Shown here piece after piece: positions 25,398 to 36,508 of a stretch of DNA of 64,000 nucleotides. Numbering within the stretch: the stretch's first letter is position 1; each line of letters begins with the position of its first letter. A program made the position numbers and the translations under genes. The notes under the pieces were generated by a model that was not told the origin of the DNA, did not search any database, and saw only the letters and a program-made list of their open reading frames with translations. This DNA is from Pseudomonas peradeniyensis. GTDB taxonomy: Bacteria > Pseudomonadota > Gammaproteobacteria > Pseudomonadales > Pseudomonadaceae. The stretch covers positions 728,501 to 792,500 of the forward strand of contig NZ_JABWRJ020000003.1 in NCBI RefSeq assembly GCF_014268935.2, written 5' to 3'.

Positions 25398-25484
25398 TGG
25401 TGCCCAGGAGAAGACTCGAACTTCCACGGCCGTTAAGCCACTGATACCTGAAACCAGCGCGTCTACCAATTCCGCCACCTGGGC
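25398..25484 (-). tRNA. tRNA-Leu (anticodon CAG), second copy
   Basis: Same 87-nt structure and the same CAG anticodon as the copy 86 nt downstream. The only differences seen are paired changes in the variable arm, where the stem is GGC/GCC instead of GAC/GTC. It is transcribed first, with a shared terminator after the other copy. Confidence 0.97.
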
Positions 25485-25755
25485 ACACATTCGAGATTAC
25501 AAGATGCTTTACAGCGTCGTTCATCTCTACTACAACTTCGGGGTTGTCCGTCGTTGTGGTGCGCACTATACGGACGCTCCTGATGCCTGTAAACCCCCCG
25601 AACGAAAAAAAATTCAAAAAATTCAACTTGTTGATTCCGCAGGCCTATTGCCGCACGACGGACGCACTGCCGGGGCTGTCCAAGGCTGACATTTCCGGTT
25701 TCAATACGCCTATGCCAGAATTCCACTCTATATACCCCAAGGTGAATCCTTTCTG

Positions 25756-28329
25756 ATGGCCGATTGGCAATCCCTCGATCCCGAGGCCGCTCGCGAAGCG
25801 GAAAAATACGACAACCCCATCCCCAGCCGTGAGCTGATCCTGCAGCGCCTCGCCGACCGTGGCGAACCGGCTGCCCGCGAACAGCTGGCCGAAGAGTTCG
25901 GTCTTTATGAAGAAGACCAGATCGAAGCCCTGCGCCGCCGCCTGCGTGCCATGGAGCGCGATGGTCAGCTTATCTATACCCGGCGCGGCACCTATGCCCC
26001 GGTGGACAAGCTCGACCTGATCTGCGGCCGCGTTTCCGGTCACCGTGATGGCTTCGGTTTCCTGATCCCCGACGACGGCAGCGAGGACCTGTTCCTCAGC
26101 CCGGCGCAGATGCGCCTGGTGTTCGACGGCGACCGCGGCCTGGCCCGGGTGTCCGGCGTCGACCGCCGTGGCCGCCGCGAAGGCGTGCTGGTCGAAGTCA
26201 TTTCCCGCGCCCATGAAAGCGTGGTCGGCCGCTACTTCGAAGAAGGCGGCATCGGCTACGTGACCCCGGACAACCCGAAGATCCAGCAGGAAGTGCTGGT
26301 CACCGCCGGACGCAACGGCGGCGCCAAGATCGGCCAGTTCGTCTCGATCAAGATCACCCACTGGCCAACCCCGCGCTTCCAGCCCCAGGGCGACGTGATC
26401 GAAGTGATCGGCAACTACATGGCGCCGGGCATGGAGATCGACATCGCCCTGCGCAGCTATGACATCCCGCATGTCTGGCCGCAGGACGTGATCAAGGAAG
26501 CGCGCAAGTTCCGCTCCGAAGTCGAGGAGAAGGACAAGGAGAAGCGCGTCGACCTGCGCCATCTGCCGTTCGTCACCATCGACGGCGAGGACGCCCGCGA
26601 CTTCGACGACGCCGTCTATTGCGAACCGCTGGGCAAGCTGCGCCTGTTCTCCGGCGGCTGGCGCCTGTACGTGGCGATCGCCGACGTCTCCAGCTACGTG
26701 CGCCTGGGCTCGGCCCTGGACGTCGAGGCCCAGCAGCGCGGCAATTCGGTGTACTTCCCCGAGCGCGTGGTGCCGATGCTCCCTGAAGAGCTGTCCAACG
26801 GCCTGTGCTCGCTGAACCCGCACGTCGATCGCCTGGCCATGGTCTGCGAAATGACCATGAACAAGGCCGGCCAGATGGTCGACTACCAGTTCTACGAAGG
26901 GGTGATCCACTCCCACGCGCGCCTGACCTACAACAAGGTCAGCAGCATGCTCGAACATGCCCGTACCCGTGAAGGCAAGGCGCTGCGCGAGGAATACAAG
27001 GAAGTCCTGCCGGACCTGAAGAACCTGTACAACCTGTACAAGGTGCTGGTCGACGCCCGTCACACCCGTGGCGCGATCGACTTCGAAACCCAGGAAACCC
27101 GGATCATCTTCGGCGAAGACCGCAAGATCGACGAAATTCGTCCGACCGTGCGCAATGATGCCCACAAGCTGATCGAGGAATGCATGCTGGCGGCCAACGT
27201 CGCCACCGCCGAGTTCCTGCAGAAGCACAACGTGCCTGCGCTGTACCGCGTGCACGACGGTCCGCCGCCGGAGCGCCTGGAAAAACTGCGCGCCTTCCTC
27301 GGCGAGCTGGGCCTGACCCTGCACAAGGGCAAGGACCCATCGCCCAAGGACTACCAGCAACTGCTGGCGAGCATCGCCGGGCGTCCGGACTTCCACCTGA
27401 TCCAGACCGTCATGCTGCGCTCGCTGAGCCAGGCGGTGTACAGCGTCGAGAACAACGGCCACTTCGGCCTGAACTACGAGGCCTACACCCACTTCACCTC
27501 GCCGATCCGTCGTTACCCGGACCTGCTGGTGCACCGTGCCATCCGCAGCGTGATCCGCTCCAAGGTCGATACCCCGCACGTCAAGCGTGCCGGCGCCATG
27601 AGCATCCCCAAGGCGCGCATCTATCCGTACGACGAGAACACCCTCGACCAGATGGGCGAACAGTGCTCGATGACCGAGCGCCGCGCCGACGAGGCCACCC
27701 GCGACGTGGTCAACTGGCTCAAGTGCGAGTACATGCGTGACCGCGTGGGCGAGACCTTCCCCGGCGTGATCACCGCAGTGACCGGTTTCGGCCTGTTCAT
27801 CGAGTTGACCGACATCTATGTCGAAGGCCTGGTGCATGTCAGCGCCCTGCCGGGCGACTACTACCACTTCGACCCGGTACACCACCGTCTGTCGGGCGAG
27901 CGCAGCGGCCGCAGCTTCCGCCTCGGCGACACGGTCGAGGTCAAGGTCATGCGCGTCGATCTCGAACAGCGCAAGATCGATTTCGAGATGTCCGAGGCCA
28001 CCGTCAACGCACCGGTCGGCCGCAAGTCCGCCGCGCCTGCCGGCAAGGCCGCGCCGGAGCCGGCAGCGGCGCCCGAGGCGAAGATCTCGCCCAAGCCGCG
28101 CAGCCGCAAGAGCGAGACCGCCGAGGCGTACTTCCCGAAAGACGCGGTGCAGCGCAACGCCGAGGTGCGCAAGAGCCGCGAGATGAAGAAGGCGCTGATG
28201 AGCGACGCCAAGCACAGCGCTCACGCCGGCGGCAAGGCGGAGAAGGGCGCCAAGGCGTCGGGCAAGACCAAGCATCGCAAGGGGCCGTCGAAGTCCGGCG
28301 CGCCACGTAAGGGCAAGAGCAAGTCATGA
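25756..28329 (+). CDS. rnr: Ribonuclease R
   Basis: An 857-aa 3'-to-5' exoribonuclease of the RNB/RNase II family that degrades structured RNA, rRNA fragments and tmRNA-tagged messages. It has an N-terminal helix-turn-helix-like region, cold-shock domains (GRVSGHRDGFGFLIPDD near residue 92), and the RNB catalytic core with TIDGEDARDFDDAVY near residue 275, whose Asp residues bind metal. An S1 domain follows (PGVITAVTGFGLFIELTDIYVEGL), then a Lys/Ala-rich basic tail of about 100 residues. The stop overlaps rlmB as ATGA. Confidence 0.97.
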   Translation: MADWQSLDPEAAREAEKYDNPIPSRELILQRLADRGEPAAREQLAEEFGLYEEDQIEALRRRLRAMERDGQLIYTRRGTYAPVDKLDLICGRVSGHRDGFGFLIPDDGSEDLFLSPAQMRLVFDGDRGLARVSGVDRRGRREGVLVEVISRAHESVVGRYFEEGGIGYVTPDNPKIQQEVLVTAGRNGGAKIGQFVSIKITHWPTPRFQPQGDVIEVIGNYMAPGMEIDIALRSYDIPHVWPQDVIKEARKFRSEVEEKDKEKRVDLRHLPFVTIDGEDARDFDDAVYCEPLGKLRLFSGGWRLYVAIADVSSYVRLGSALDVEAQQRGNSVYFPERVVPMLPEELSNGLCSLNPHVDRLAMVCEMTMNKAGQMVDYQFYEGVIHSHARLTYNKVSSMLEHARTREGKALREEYKEVLPDLKNLYNLYKVLVDARHTRGAIDFETQETRIIFGEDRKIDEIRPTVRNDAHKLIEECMLAANVATAEFLQKHNVPALYRVHDGPPPERLEKLRAFLGELGLTLHKGKDPSPKDYQQLLASIAGRPDFHLIQTVMLRSLSQAVYSVENNGHFGLNYEAYTHFTSPIRRYPDLLVHRAIRSVIRSKVDTPHVKRAGAMSIPKARIYPYDENTLDQMGEQCSMTERRADEATRDVVNWLKCEYMRDRVGETFPGVITAVTGFGLFIELTDIYVEGLVHVSALPGDYYHFDPVHHRLSGERSGRSFRLGDTVEVKVMRVDLEQRKIDFEMSEATVNAPVGRKSAAPAGKAAPEPAAAPEAKISPKPRSRKSETAEAYFPKDAVQRNAEVRKSREMKKALMSDAKHSAHAGGKAEKGAKASGKTKHRKGPSKSGAPRKGKSKS

Positions 28330-29072
28330 GTCAGCTGGAAAAGATCTACGGTGTGCATGCCGTGCAGGCGCTGCTGCAGCACCATCCCAAGCGGGTCAAG
28401 CAGATCTGGCTGTCCGAGGGGCGCAGCGAGCCGCGTATCCAGGCCTTGCTGGCCCTGGCCGCGGAAAACCGCGTCCAGGTCGGCCAGGCCGAGCGTCGTG
28501 AGCTCGACGCCTGGGTCGAGGGCGTGCACCAGGGCGTGGTCGCCGAGGTGAGCCCGAGCCAGGTATGGGGCGAACTGATGCTCGAGGAGTTGCTCGAGCG
28601 CACCGAAACGCCGCCGCTGATCCTGGTGCTCGATGGTGTCACCGACCCGCACAATCTTGGCGCTTGCCTGCGCACTGCCGATGCCGCCGGTGCCACCGCC
28701 GTGGTGATTCCCAAGGACAAGTCCGCGAGCCTGACCGCCGTGGTGCGCAAAGTGGCCTGCGGCGCCGCGGAAGTGATTCCGCTGGTGGCCGTTACCAACC
28801 TGTCCCGCACCCTGGAAAAACTCCAGCAACGTGGCCTGTGGGTGGTCGGCACTGCCGGCGAGGCCGAGCAGGAGATCTACCAGCAGGACCTGACCGGCCC
28901 GCTGGTGATGATCATGGGCGCCGAAGGCAAGGGCATGCGCCGCCTGACCCGCGAGCACTGCGATTTCCTGGTCAAGCTGCCGATGGCGGGCAGCGTCAGC
29001 AGCCTGAACGTCTCGGTGGCGACCGGGGTGTGCCTGTTCGAGGCCGTAAGGCAGCGTCAGATCAAGCGCTGA
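28326..29072 (+). CDS. rlmB: 23S rRNA (guanosine-2'-O-)-methyltransferase RlmB
   Basis: SPOUT-class methyltransferase that modifies G2251 in the peptidyl-transferase P loop. 248 aa. It has an N-terminal substrate-binding domain (KIYGVHAVQALLQHHPKRVK) and the SPOUT knot with LDGVTDPHNLGACLRTADAAG, MGAEGKGMRRLT and LPMAGSVSSLNVSVATGV. It is coupled to rnr by ATGA overlap, the usual order in gamma-proteobacteria. Confidence 0.97.
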   Translation: MSQLEKIYGVHAVQALLQHHPKRVKQIWLSEGRSEPRIQALLALAAENRVQVGQAERRELDAWVEGVHQGVVAEVSPSQVWGELMLEELLERTETPPLILVLDGVTDPHNLGACLRTADAAGATAVVIPKDKSASLTAVVRKVACGAAEVIPLVAVTNLSRTLEKLQQRGLWVVGTAGEAEQEIYQQDLTGPLVMIMGAEGKGMRRLTREHCDFLVKLPMAGSVSSLNVSVATGVCLFEAVRQRQIKR

Positions 29073-29090
29073 TGGCTTGATATCGGGTGG

Positions 29091-29160
29091 CGTGGGAGCG
29101 GGCTTGCCCCGCGATGGTGGTTGACTCGACATCGCATCGCGGGGCAAGCCCGCTCCCACG
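29091..29160. repeat. Paired inverted REP elements (BIME)
   Basis: CGTGGGAGCGGGCTTGCCCC at 29091 and its mirror GGGGCAAGCCCGCTCCCACG at 29141 are perfect inverted copies about 30 nt apart. This is the classic P. putida REP pair, located between rlmB and rpsF. Confidence 0.9.
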
Positions 29161-29215
29161 TTCCATGGTTGCCCGCGAAATGTGTTTCCGGCTGTTCAAA
29201 TATTCGCCAATCACC

Positions 29216-29244
29216 TTGCTTGTCCCCCCGGCCTTCTCTACAAT
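29216..29244 (+). promoter_or_regulatory. Sigma-70 promoter for rpsF
   Basis: TTGCTT (29216-29221), a 17-bp spacer and TACAAT (29239-29244) form a good housekeeping promoter 120 nt upstream of rpsF. It leaves a ~115-nt leader that could carry autoregulation by S6:S18, though no specific S6:S18 motif was identified. Confidence 0.7.
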
Positions 29245-29364
29245 TGCGCCCCTTGCCAGCTGGCCGGTGCGCATGCGCCTACACGCCGGGGCAAGACTTA
29301 CAGTGTCATTCACTCCTTGTCTGACCAGATTCGCTGGCAGACTACTAACCCGTAAGGAGCATTC

Positions 29365-29790
29365 ATGCGTCATTACGAAATCATCTTCCTGGTTCACCCG
29401 GACCAGAGCGAGCAAGTCGGCGGCATGGTTGAGCGTTACACCAAGCTGATCGAAGAAGACGGCGGCAAGATCCACCGTCTGGAAGACTGGGGCCGTCGTC
29501 AACTGGCCTACGCAATCAACAATGTTCACAAGGCTCACTACGTGATGCTGAACGTTGAGTGCACCGGCAAGGCCCTGGCCGAGCTGGAAGACAACTTCCG
29601 CTACAACGATGCCGTGATCCGTAACCTGGTCATCCGTCGTGACGAAGCCGTTACCGGCCCGTCCGAGATGCTCAAGGCCGAAGAGAACCGCAGCGAGCGC
29701 CGTGAGCGTCGCGAACGTCCTGAGCATGCTGATGGCGCCGAAGGCGACGACAGCAATGACAGCGACAACAGCGATAACGCTGACGAGTAA
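29365..29790 (+). CDS. rpsF: 30S ribosomal protein S6
   Basis: S6 binds S18 in the platform of the 30S subunit. 141 aa, starting MRHYEIIFLVHPDQSEQV, with the conserved LEDWGRRQLAYAIN block near residue 41. The C-terminal tail from about residue 105 is strongly Arg/Glu then Asp/Ser/Asn-rich (DSNDSDNSDNADE). In many species S6 tails receive extra glutamates through RimK; here the natural end is EGDDSNDSDNSDNADE, already acidic. The AAGGAG site is 7 nt upstream. Confidence 0.98.
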   Translation: MRHYEIIFLVHPDQSEQVGGMVERYTKLIEEDGGKIHRLEDWGRRQLAYAINNVHKAHYVMLNVECTGKALAELEDNFRYNDAVIRNLVIRRDEAVTGPSEMLKAEENRSERRERRERPEHADGAEGDDSNDSDNSDNADE

Positions 29791-29818
29791 TCCACGGACC
29801 TTTTGAGGAGCCAATCAC

Positions 29819-30049
29819 ATGGCACGTTTCTTCCGTCGTCGTAAATTCTGCCGCTTCACTGCTGAAGACGTGAAAGAGATCGACTTCAAAGATCTCAACA
29901 CCCTGAAAGCTTACGTATCCGAAACCGGCAAGATCGTTCCAAGCCGCATCACCGGTACCAAAGCTCGTTATCAGCGTCAGCTGGCTACCGCTATCAAGCG
30001 CGCCCGCTTCCTGGCCCTGCTGCCCTACACCGACAGCCACGGCCGCTGA
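29819..30049 (+). CDS. rpsR: 30S ribosomal protein S18
   Basis: A 76-aa S18, partner of S6. Starts MARFFRRRKFCRF, with the conserved IVPSRITGTKARYQRQL block. The 28-nt gap from rpsF carries a good GAGGAG site. Conserved ribosomal operon. Confidence 0.98.
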   Translation: MARFFRRRKFCRFTAEDVKEIDFKDLNTLKAYVSETGKIVPSRITGTKARYQRQLATAIKRARFLALLPYTDSHGR

Positions 30050-30084
30050 GACCGGGTCGTCGACTTAAGTAGCAAGGGATAAGC

Positions 30085-30951
30085 ATGCGAGCGTTAGCTG
30101 GTTTCATCATGCGCGGTCGTGTGCAGGCCACCCTCGTGGTGGTCATCAGCGCGGTACTGCCGCTGCTGTTCTGGTTGAGTGCCGCCGCCGGGAGCCTGGT
30201 GTTCCTGCGGCGCGGGTTCAAGGACGCGTCATCGGTCATCGCCTGGGGCCTTTTGCCAGCGTTGATCCTGGCGTACTTCGGCGAACTGAGCACCTTGCTG
30301 GTGCTGTTGGGAACGCTGGGTCTGGCCGCCTTGTTGCGGGCCGGGCATTCCTGGACCCGGGTGCTGCTGTCCAGTGTCGCATTAGGCTTGTTGTACAGCC
30401 TGATCCTGGACGCGGTGATGCGCGAGACCTTCGAGGTGCTGGCCAAGGCGCTTGAAAAAGCCCTGCCGCAGATCGAGGGCCAACCGGTACTACCTGGTGA
30501 GCTGATCGGCCCTTTGCTGGTCGCTTCCAGTGCGGTAATGCTGCAGCTGTTCAGCCTGCTGGCTCTGATGCTGGCGCGCTATTGGCAGGCGGCGTTGTAC
30601 AACCCTGGTGGTTTCGCCCGCGAGTTTCGCGAGCTGAGGCTGCCGCTGGTGCCAATGCTGGTGCTGGTGTCATTGATGGTGCTGGGCCCGTTTCTCGGGT
30701 CGTCGTTCATCGTCCTGGCCACCGCCTCCAGCCTGGTGCTGCTGCTTGCTGGCATCGCCCTGGTTCATGGGCTGGTGGCGCAGCGGCGACTGGCCGGTTT
30801 CTGGCTGGTGGGGATGTACGTGACGCTGCCGCTGCTCATGCAGCTGATTTATCCGTTGCTCGTGGTTTTGGCCATTGTCGACAGCCTGATTGATTTTCGC
30901 GGTCGCAAGTCCCCTTCACAGGGTGACGACTCCGCGAACGGTGAAGGTTAA
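30085..30951 (+). CDS. DUF2232 polytopic membrane protein
   Basis: A 288-aa membrane protein with about eight hydrophobic segments and no catalytic motifs. Its insertion between rpsR and rplI is conserved in Pseudomonas, and this family (DUF2232, YybS-like) is best known from that position. Function unknown. It starts 35 nt after rpsR with an AAGGGAT site and ends 20 nt before rplI, so it is cotranscribed with ribosomal genes. Confidence 0.85.
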
Positions 30952-30971
30952 AAGTTAAGAGGTTTTACCAA

Positions 30972-31418
30972 ATGGAACTGATCCTGCTGGAAAAAGTCGC
31001 CAACCTGGGCAACCTGGGCGACAAAGTAAACGTTAAGGCTGGTTACGGCCGTAACTTCCTGCTGCCATTCGGCAAGGCCACCGTTGCCAACGCCGCCAAC
31101 CTGGCTGCGTTCGAAGAGCGCCGCGCCGAGCTGGAAAAAGCTGCAGCAGACAAGAAAGCTTCGGCTGAAAGCCGCGCTGCCCAACTGGCCGAGCTGGAAG
31201 TGACCATCACTGCCACCGCTGGCGACGAAGGCAAGCTGTTCGGTTCGATCGGCACCCACGACATCGCTGATGCCCTGACCGCCTCCGGCGTTGAAGTGGC
31301 CAAGGCTGAAGTTCGTCTGCCGAACGGCACCATCCGTCAGGTTGGCGAATACGACGTAGCCGTGCACCTGCACAGCGACGTTGAAGCCACCGTACGTGTG
31401 GTCGTCGTAGCTGCCTAA
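30972..31418 (+). CDS. rplI: 50S ribosomal protein L9
   Basis: 148-aa L9. N-terminal [32 protein letters not shown] is the family signature (key block LGxLGDxVxVKxGYxRNFL), then a long connecting helix ([25 protein letters not shown] region) and a C-terminal domain. It closes the ribosomal operon; dnaB follows after a terminator. Confidence 0.98.
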
Positions 31419-31462
31419 GCTGCGCTGACCGGCTGGCTCCCTGTGGGTCAGACGGTTAACAT

Positions 31463-31506
31463 CGGGCACGGTCCTGTGTTGAACAGGCCGTGCCCTTTGT
31501 CTTTTT
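31463..31506 (+). terminator. Terminator between rplI and dnaB
   Basis: GGGCACGG at 31465 pairs with CCGTGCCC about 20 nt further, with an inner CCTGT-ACAGG pair, and is followed by TTTGTCTTTTTC. It sits 45 nt after rplI; dnaB starts 26 nt later. Confidence 0.85.
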
Positions 31507-31531
31507 CATCCCCCAGAATTCTTTCGTGGCC

Positions 31532-32929
31532 ATGAACGAGATCACCACCCCCGAACAGCTCGACCTGCAAACCGCCGCCCTGAAGGTGCCGCCGCATTCC
31601 ATCGAGGCCGAACAGGCCGTGCTCGGTGGCCTGATGCTGGACAACAACGCCTGGGAGCGGGTGCTGGACCAGGTGTCGGACGGCGATTTCTACCGGCATG
31701 ACCACCGCCTGATCTTCCGCGCCATCCACAAGCTGGTGGACGCGAACCAGCCGTTCGACGTGGTGACCCTGCACGAGCAGCTGGACAAGGAAGGTGTTTC
31801 CACCCAGGTCGGCGGCCTGGCGTATCTGGCCGAGCTGGCCAAGAACACTCCGTCGGTGGCCAACATCAAGGCCTACGCCGCGATCATCCGCGAGCGGGCC
31901 ACGTTGCGTCAGCTGATCAGCATCAGCACCGACATCGCCGACAACGCCTTCAACCCCCAGGGGCGCAACGCCGAGGAGATCCTCGACGACGCCGAACGGC
32001 AGATCTTCCAGATCGCCGAGGCGCGGCCGAAGACCGGTGGCCCGGTGGGGGTCAATGAGCTGTTGACCATGGCCATCGACCGCATCGACACGCTGTTCAA
32101 CTCCGACAGCGACATCACCGGCGTGTCCACCGGTTTCACCGACCTGGACGAGAAAACCAGCGGCCTGCAGGCGGCCGACCTGATCATCGTCGCCGGCCGT
32201 CCGTCGATGGGCAAGACCACCTTCGCCATGAACCTGGTGGAAAACGCCGTGTTGCGCAGCGACAAGGTGGTGCTGGTGTTCTCCCTCGAGATGCCCGGTG
32301 AATCGCTGATCATGCGTATGCTCTCGTCGCTCGGGCGGATCGACCAGACCAAGGTGCGTTCCGGCCAGCTGGACGACGATGACTGGCCGCGCCTGACCTC
32401 GGCGGTGAACCTGCTCAACGACCGCAAGCTGTTCATCGACGATACCGCCGGTATCAGCCCCTCGGAGATGCGGGCGCGTACCCGCCGGCTGGCCCGCGAG
32501 CATGGCGAGATCGCCATGATCATGGTCGACTACCTGCAGCTGATGCAGATTCCGGGTTCGGCTGGTGATAACCGGACCAACGAGATTTCCGAGATCTCCC
32601 GCTCGCTCAAGGCGCTGGCCAAGGAATTCAACTGCCCGGTGATCGCCCTGTCGCAGCTCAACCGCTCCCTGGAGCAGCGCCCCAACAAGCGCCCGGTCAA
32701 CTCCGACCTCCGTGAATCGGGTGCGATCGAGCAGGACGCCGACGTGATCATGTTCGTCTACCGCGACGAGGTGTATCACCCCGAGACCGAGCACAAGGGC
32801 GTGGCCGAGATCATCATCGGCAAGCAGCGTAACGGCCCCATCGGCTTCGTGCGCCTGGCGTTCATCGGCAAGTACACCCGCTTCGAGAACCTCGCCCCGG
32901 GCATGTACAACTTCGACGACGACGAATAA
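31532..32929 (+). CDS. dnaB: Replicative DNA helicase DnaB
   Basis: 465-aa hexameric helicase that unwinds DNA 5'-3' at the fork. The N-terminal primase-interaction domain starts near KVPPHSIEAEQAVLGGLMLD. The RecA-like core has Walker A GRPSMGKTTFA near residue 222, Walker B IMIMVDYLQLM near 330, and the LSQLNRSLEQRPNKRP arginine-finger region. The ATG at 31532 gives the normal length; an upstream in-frame ATG at 31490 lies in the terminator. No intein is present. Confidence 0.98.
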   Translation: MNEITTPEQLDLQTAALKVPPHSIEAEQAVLGGLMLDNNAWERVLDQVSDGDFYRHDHRLIFRAIHKLVDANQPFDVVTLHEQLDKEGVSTQVGGLAYLAELAKNTPSVANIKAYAAIIRERATLRQLISISTDIADNAFNPQGRNAEEILDDAERQIFQIAEARPKTGGPVGVNELLTMAIDRIDTLFNSDSDITGVSTGFTDLDEKTSGLQAADLIIVAGRPSMGKTTFAMNLVENAVLRSDKVVLVFSLEMPGESLIMRMLSSLGRIDQTKVRSGQLDDDDWPRLTSAVNLLNDRKLFIDDTAGISPSEMRARTRRLAREHGEIAMIMVDYLQLMQIPGSAGDNRTNEISEISRSLKALAKEFNCPVIALSQLNRSLEQRPNKRPVNSDLRESGAIEQDADVIMFVYRDEVYHPETEHKGVAEIIIGKQRNGPIGFVRLAFIGKYTRFENLAPGMYNFDDDE

Positions 32930-32950
32930 AACCATCGGGCTGGACTGGCC

Positions 32951-33040
32951 CCTGTGGGAGCGGATCGTGGGAGCGGGCTTGCCCCGCGATGGCGATGGTG
33001 AATTCACCGATGTCATCGCGAGGCAAGCTCGCTCCCACAG
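32951..33040. repeat. Paired inverted REP elements
   Basis: GTGGGAGCGGGCTTGCCCCG at 32967 and CGCGAGGCAAGCTCGCTCCC at 33018 are mirror copies with one change in each arm, plus an extra partial GTGGGAGCGGAT in front. Located between dnaB and ygiQ. Confidence 0.85.
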
Positions 33041-33097
33041 TGATATTTGTTCGCACGCTTGAATCCGACCACTACCGTCGGATTTGGTCAAAATTTG

Positions 33098-33106
33098 TGC
33101 TATATT
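33098..33106 (+). promoter_or_regulatory. Extended -10 promoter for the YgiQ-type gene
   Basis: TGC followed by TATATT gives an extended -10 element, 43 bp before the ATG. No good -35 is placed 17 bp upstream, which suits an extended -10 type. Confidence 0.5.
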
Positions 33107-33148
33107 CCGCGCCCGCGATTTTCCTGCACATTAGAACCGGTCACTGAC

Positions 33149-35446
<2,298 letters not shown>

Positions 35447-35475
35447 CTGGTCCATTTTGGGGCTGCTGCGCAGCC

Positions 35476-35549
35476 CTTTCGCGGCACAAGGCCGCTCCTA
35501 CAGGGGATCGCATTCACTTGTAGGAGCGGCCTTGTGCCGCGAAAGGACC
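35476..35549. repeat. 26-bp perfect inverted repeat (REP-like)
   Basis: CTTTCGCGGCACAAGGCCGC followed by TCCTACA (35477 on) mirrors TGTAGGAGCGGCCTTGTGCC plus GCGAAAG ending near 35547, around a ~16-nt loop. It is a different REP subtype from the GCGGGGCAAGCCCGC class found elsewhere in the window. It sits between convergent ygiQ and the LOG-type gene. Confidence 0.85.
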
Positions 35550-35575
35550 GCAAAGCGGTCCCGGGATATCAGCTT

Positions 35576-36163
35576 TCAATCAGGCTGCTTGTCGACCCAC
35601 TTCGGCAGCACCGGCGATTCGAACTGATCCATCCCGTCCAGCAGCTCATCCGGCTGCTGCCCAAGCAACAGCATCGCCCGATGCTGCGGCCGCACGAAGC
35701 CCTCTTCGACGATATGGTCGAGGAACCCGCCCAGCTTTTCATAGAACCCGTTCACATCCAGCAGCCCCAGCGGCTTGGCGTGATAGCCCAGTTGCCCCCA
35801 GGTCCATACCTCGAACAGCTCCTCCAGCGTGCCCAGGCCACCCGGCAGGGCGATGAAGGCATCGCTGAGCTCGGCCATGCGCGCCTTGCGCGCGTGCATG
35901 CCGTCCACCACTTCCAGGCGGGACAGGCCCTTGTGGCCGATCTCGGCGTTCATCAGGCTTTGCGGAATGATACCGATGACTTCGCCACCGGCGGCCAGGG
36001 CGGCATCGGCGACGGTGCCCATCAGGCCGACCGCGCCACCGCCGTAGACCAGGGTCAGGCCACGGCGGGCGATGGCCTGGCCCAGGGCCACGGCGGCTTC
36101 GCGATAGGCGGGGTTGGCACCGATGCTGGCGCCGCAGAAGACACAAACGGAACGTACAGGCAT
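35576..36163 (-). CDS. LOG-family cytokinin riboside 5'-monophosphate phosphoribohydrolase-like protein
   Basis: A 195-aa Rossmann-fold protein of the LOG (lysine decarboxylase-like) family. The signatures are GGGAVGLMG near residue 40 and PGGLGTLEE near residue 103, whose Glu and Arg lie in the active site. Characterised members hydrolyse nucleoside monophosphates such as cytokinin ribotides or AMP to base plus ribose 5-phosphate; none act on lysine. Start MPVRSVCVFCGASIGANPAY is typical. Confidence 0.9.
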   Translation of the reverse strand: MPVRSVCVFCGASIGANPAYREAAVALGQAIARRGLTLVYGGGAVGLMGTVADAALAAGGEVIGIIPQSLMNAEIGHKGLSRLEVVDGMHARKARMAELSDAFIALPGGLGTLEELFEVWTWGQLGYHAKPLGLLDVNGFYEKLGGFLDHIVEEGFVRPQHRAMLLLGQQPDELLDGMDQFESPVLPKWVDKQPD

Positions 36164-36227
36164 TGCTTATCTCCCTTTACATGCGCGCACAGGGTAAGGC
36201 GCATGCCTGTCGCTTCCAAGGGGGAGA

Positions 36228-36317
36228 TCACTCGGGGCGGGCGAACTCGCAGATGGCGCCACTGGCTCCGTGGGCGTAGGCGGCGAGCAGGCTGTTCATG
36301 AAGCTGGAAAGGGACAT
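36228..36317 (-). CDS. Possible 29-aa small protein
   Basis: ATG at 36317 with an AGGAG site 9 nt upstream opens a 29-codon frame ending in TGA at 36228. The predicted product has a hydrophobic-amphipathic middle (SSFMNSLLAAYAHGASGAI) and one Cys. It is not recognised. It reads leftward upstream of the LOG-type gene, about 65 nt away, so the two may share a transcript. The support is the good ribosome site only. Confidence 0.4.
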   Translation of the reverse strand: MSLSSFMNSLLAAYAHGASGAICEFARPE

Positions 36318-36386
36318 TTCATTCAACTCCTAAATGAGAGGTTGTCCCATCGTCTATCAAGAGGGCATGATGTGCACTTTGATTGG

Positions 36387-36396
36387 TTGTATACAA
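36387..36396. promoter_or_regulatory. TTGTATACAA palindrome, GntR/VanR-type operator
   Basis: A perfect 10-bp palindrome in the divergent region between the 29-aa ORF and azurin. This sequence is typical of sites used by GntR-family (FadR-subfamily) repressors. No GntR gene lies in the window. Confidence 0.45.
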
Positions 36397-36435
36397 TCCA
36401 TTGAACAAATCTACTGTCTGGCCACTTGACACCCC

Positions 36436-36449
36436 TTGACCCACATCAG
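36436..36449. promoter_or_regulatory. Candidate ANR/FNR box upstream of azurin
   Basis: TTGAC-CCAC-ATCAG matches the ANR consensus TTGAT-N4-ATCAA with one change in each half. It lies 60-73 bp upstream of azurin, a position compatible with activation near -41. Azurin is ANR-controlled in P. aeruginosa. Confidence 0.55.
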
Positions 36450-36508
36450 GTACGGGCGTCCTGTTTTCAGGCAGTCTCGCAATTGATAAAACCCTGCCAA
36501 GGAGATTC

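Noticed and set aside
25645..28275. An 876-codon minus-strand frame opposite rnr
   Set aside because: Antisense shadow; the RNase R frame holds all catalytic motifs.
28022..28329. Lys/Ala-rich tail of RNase R as a possible frameshifted separate protein
   Set aside because: Basic tails are normal for RNase R and the frame is continuous to the rlmB overlap.
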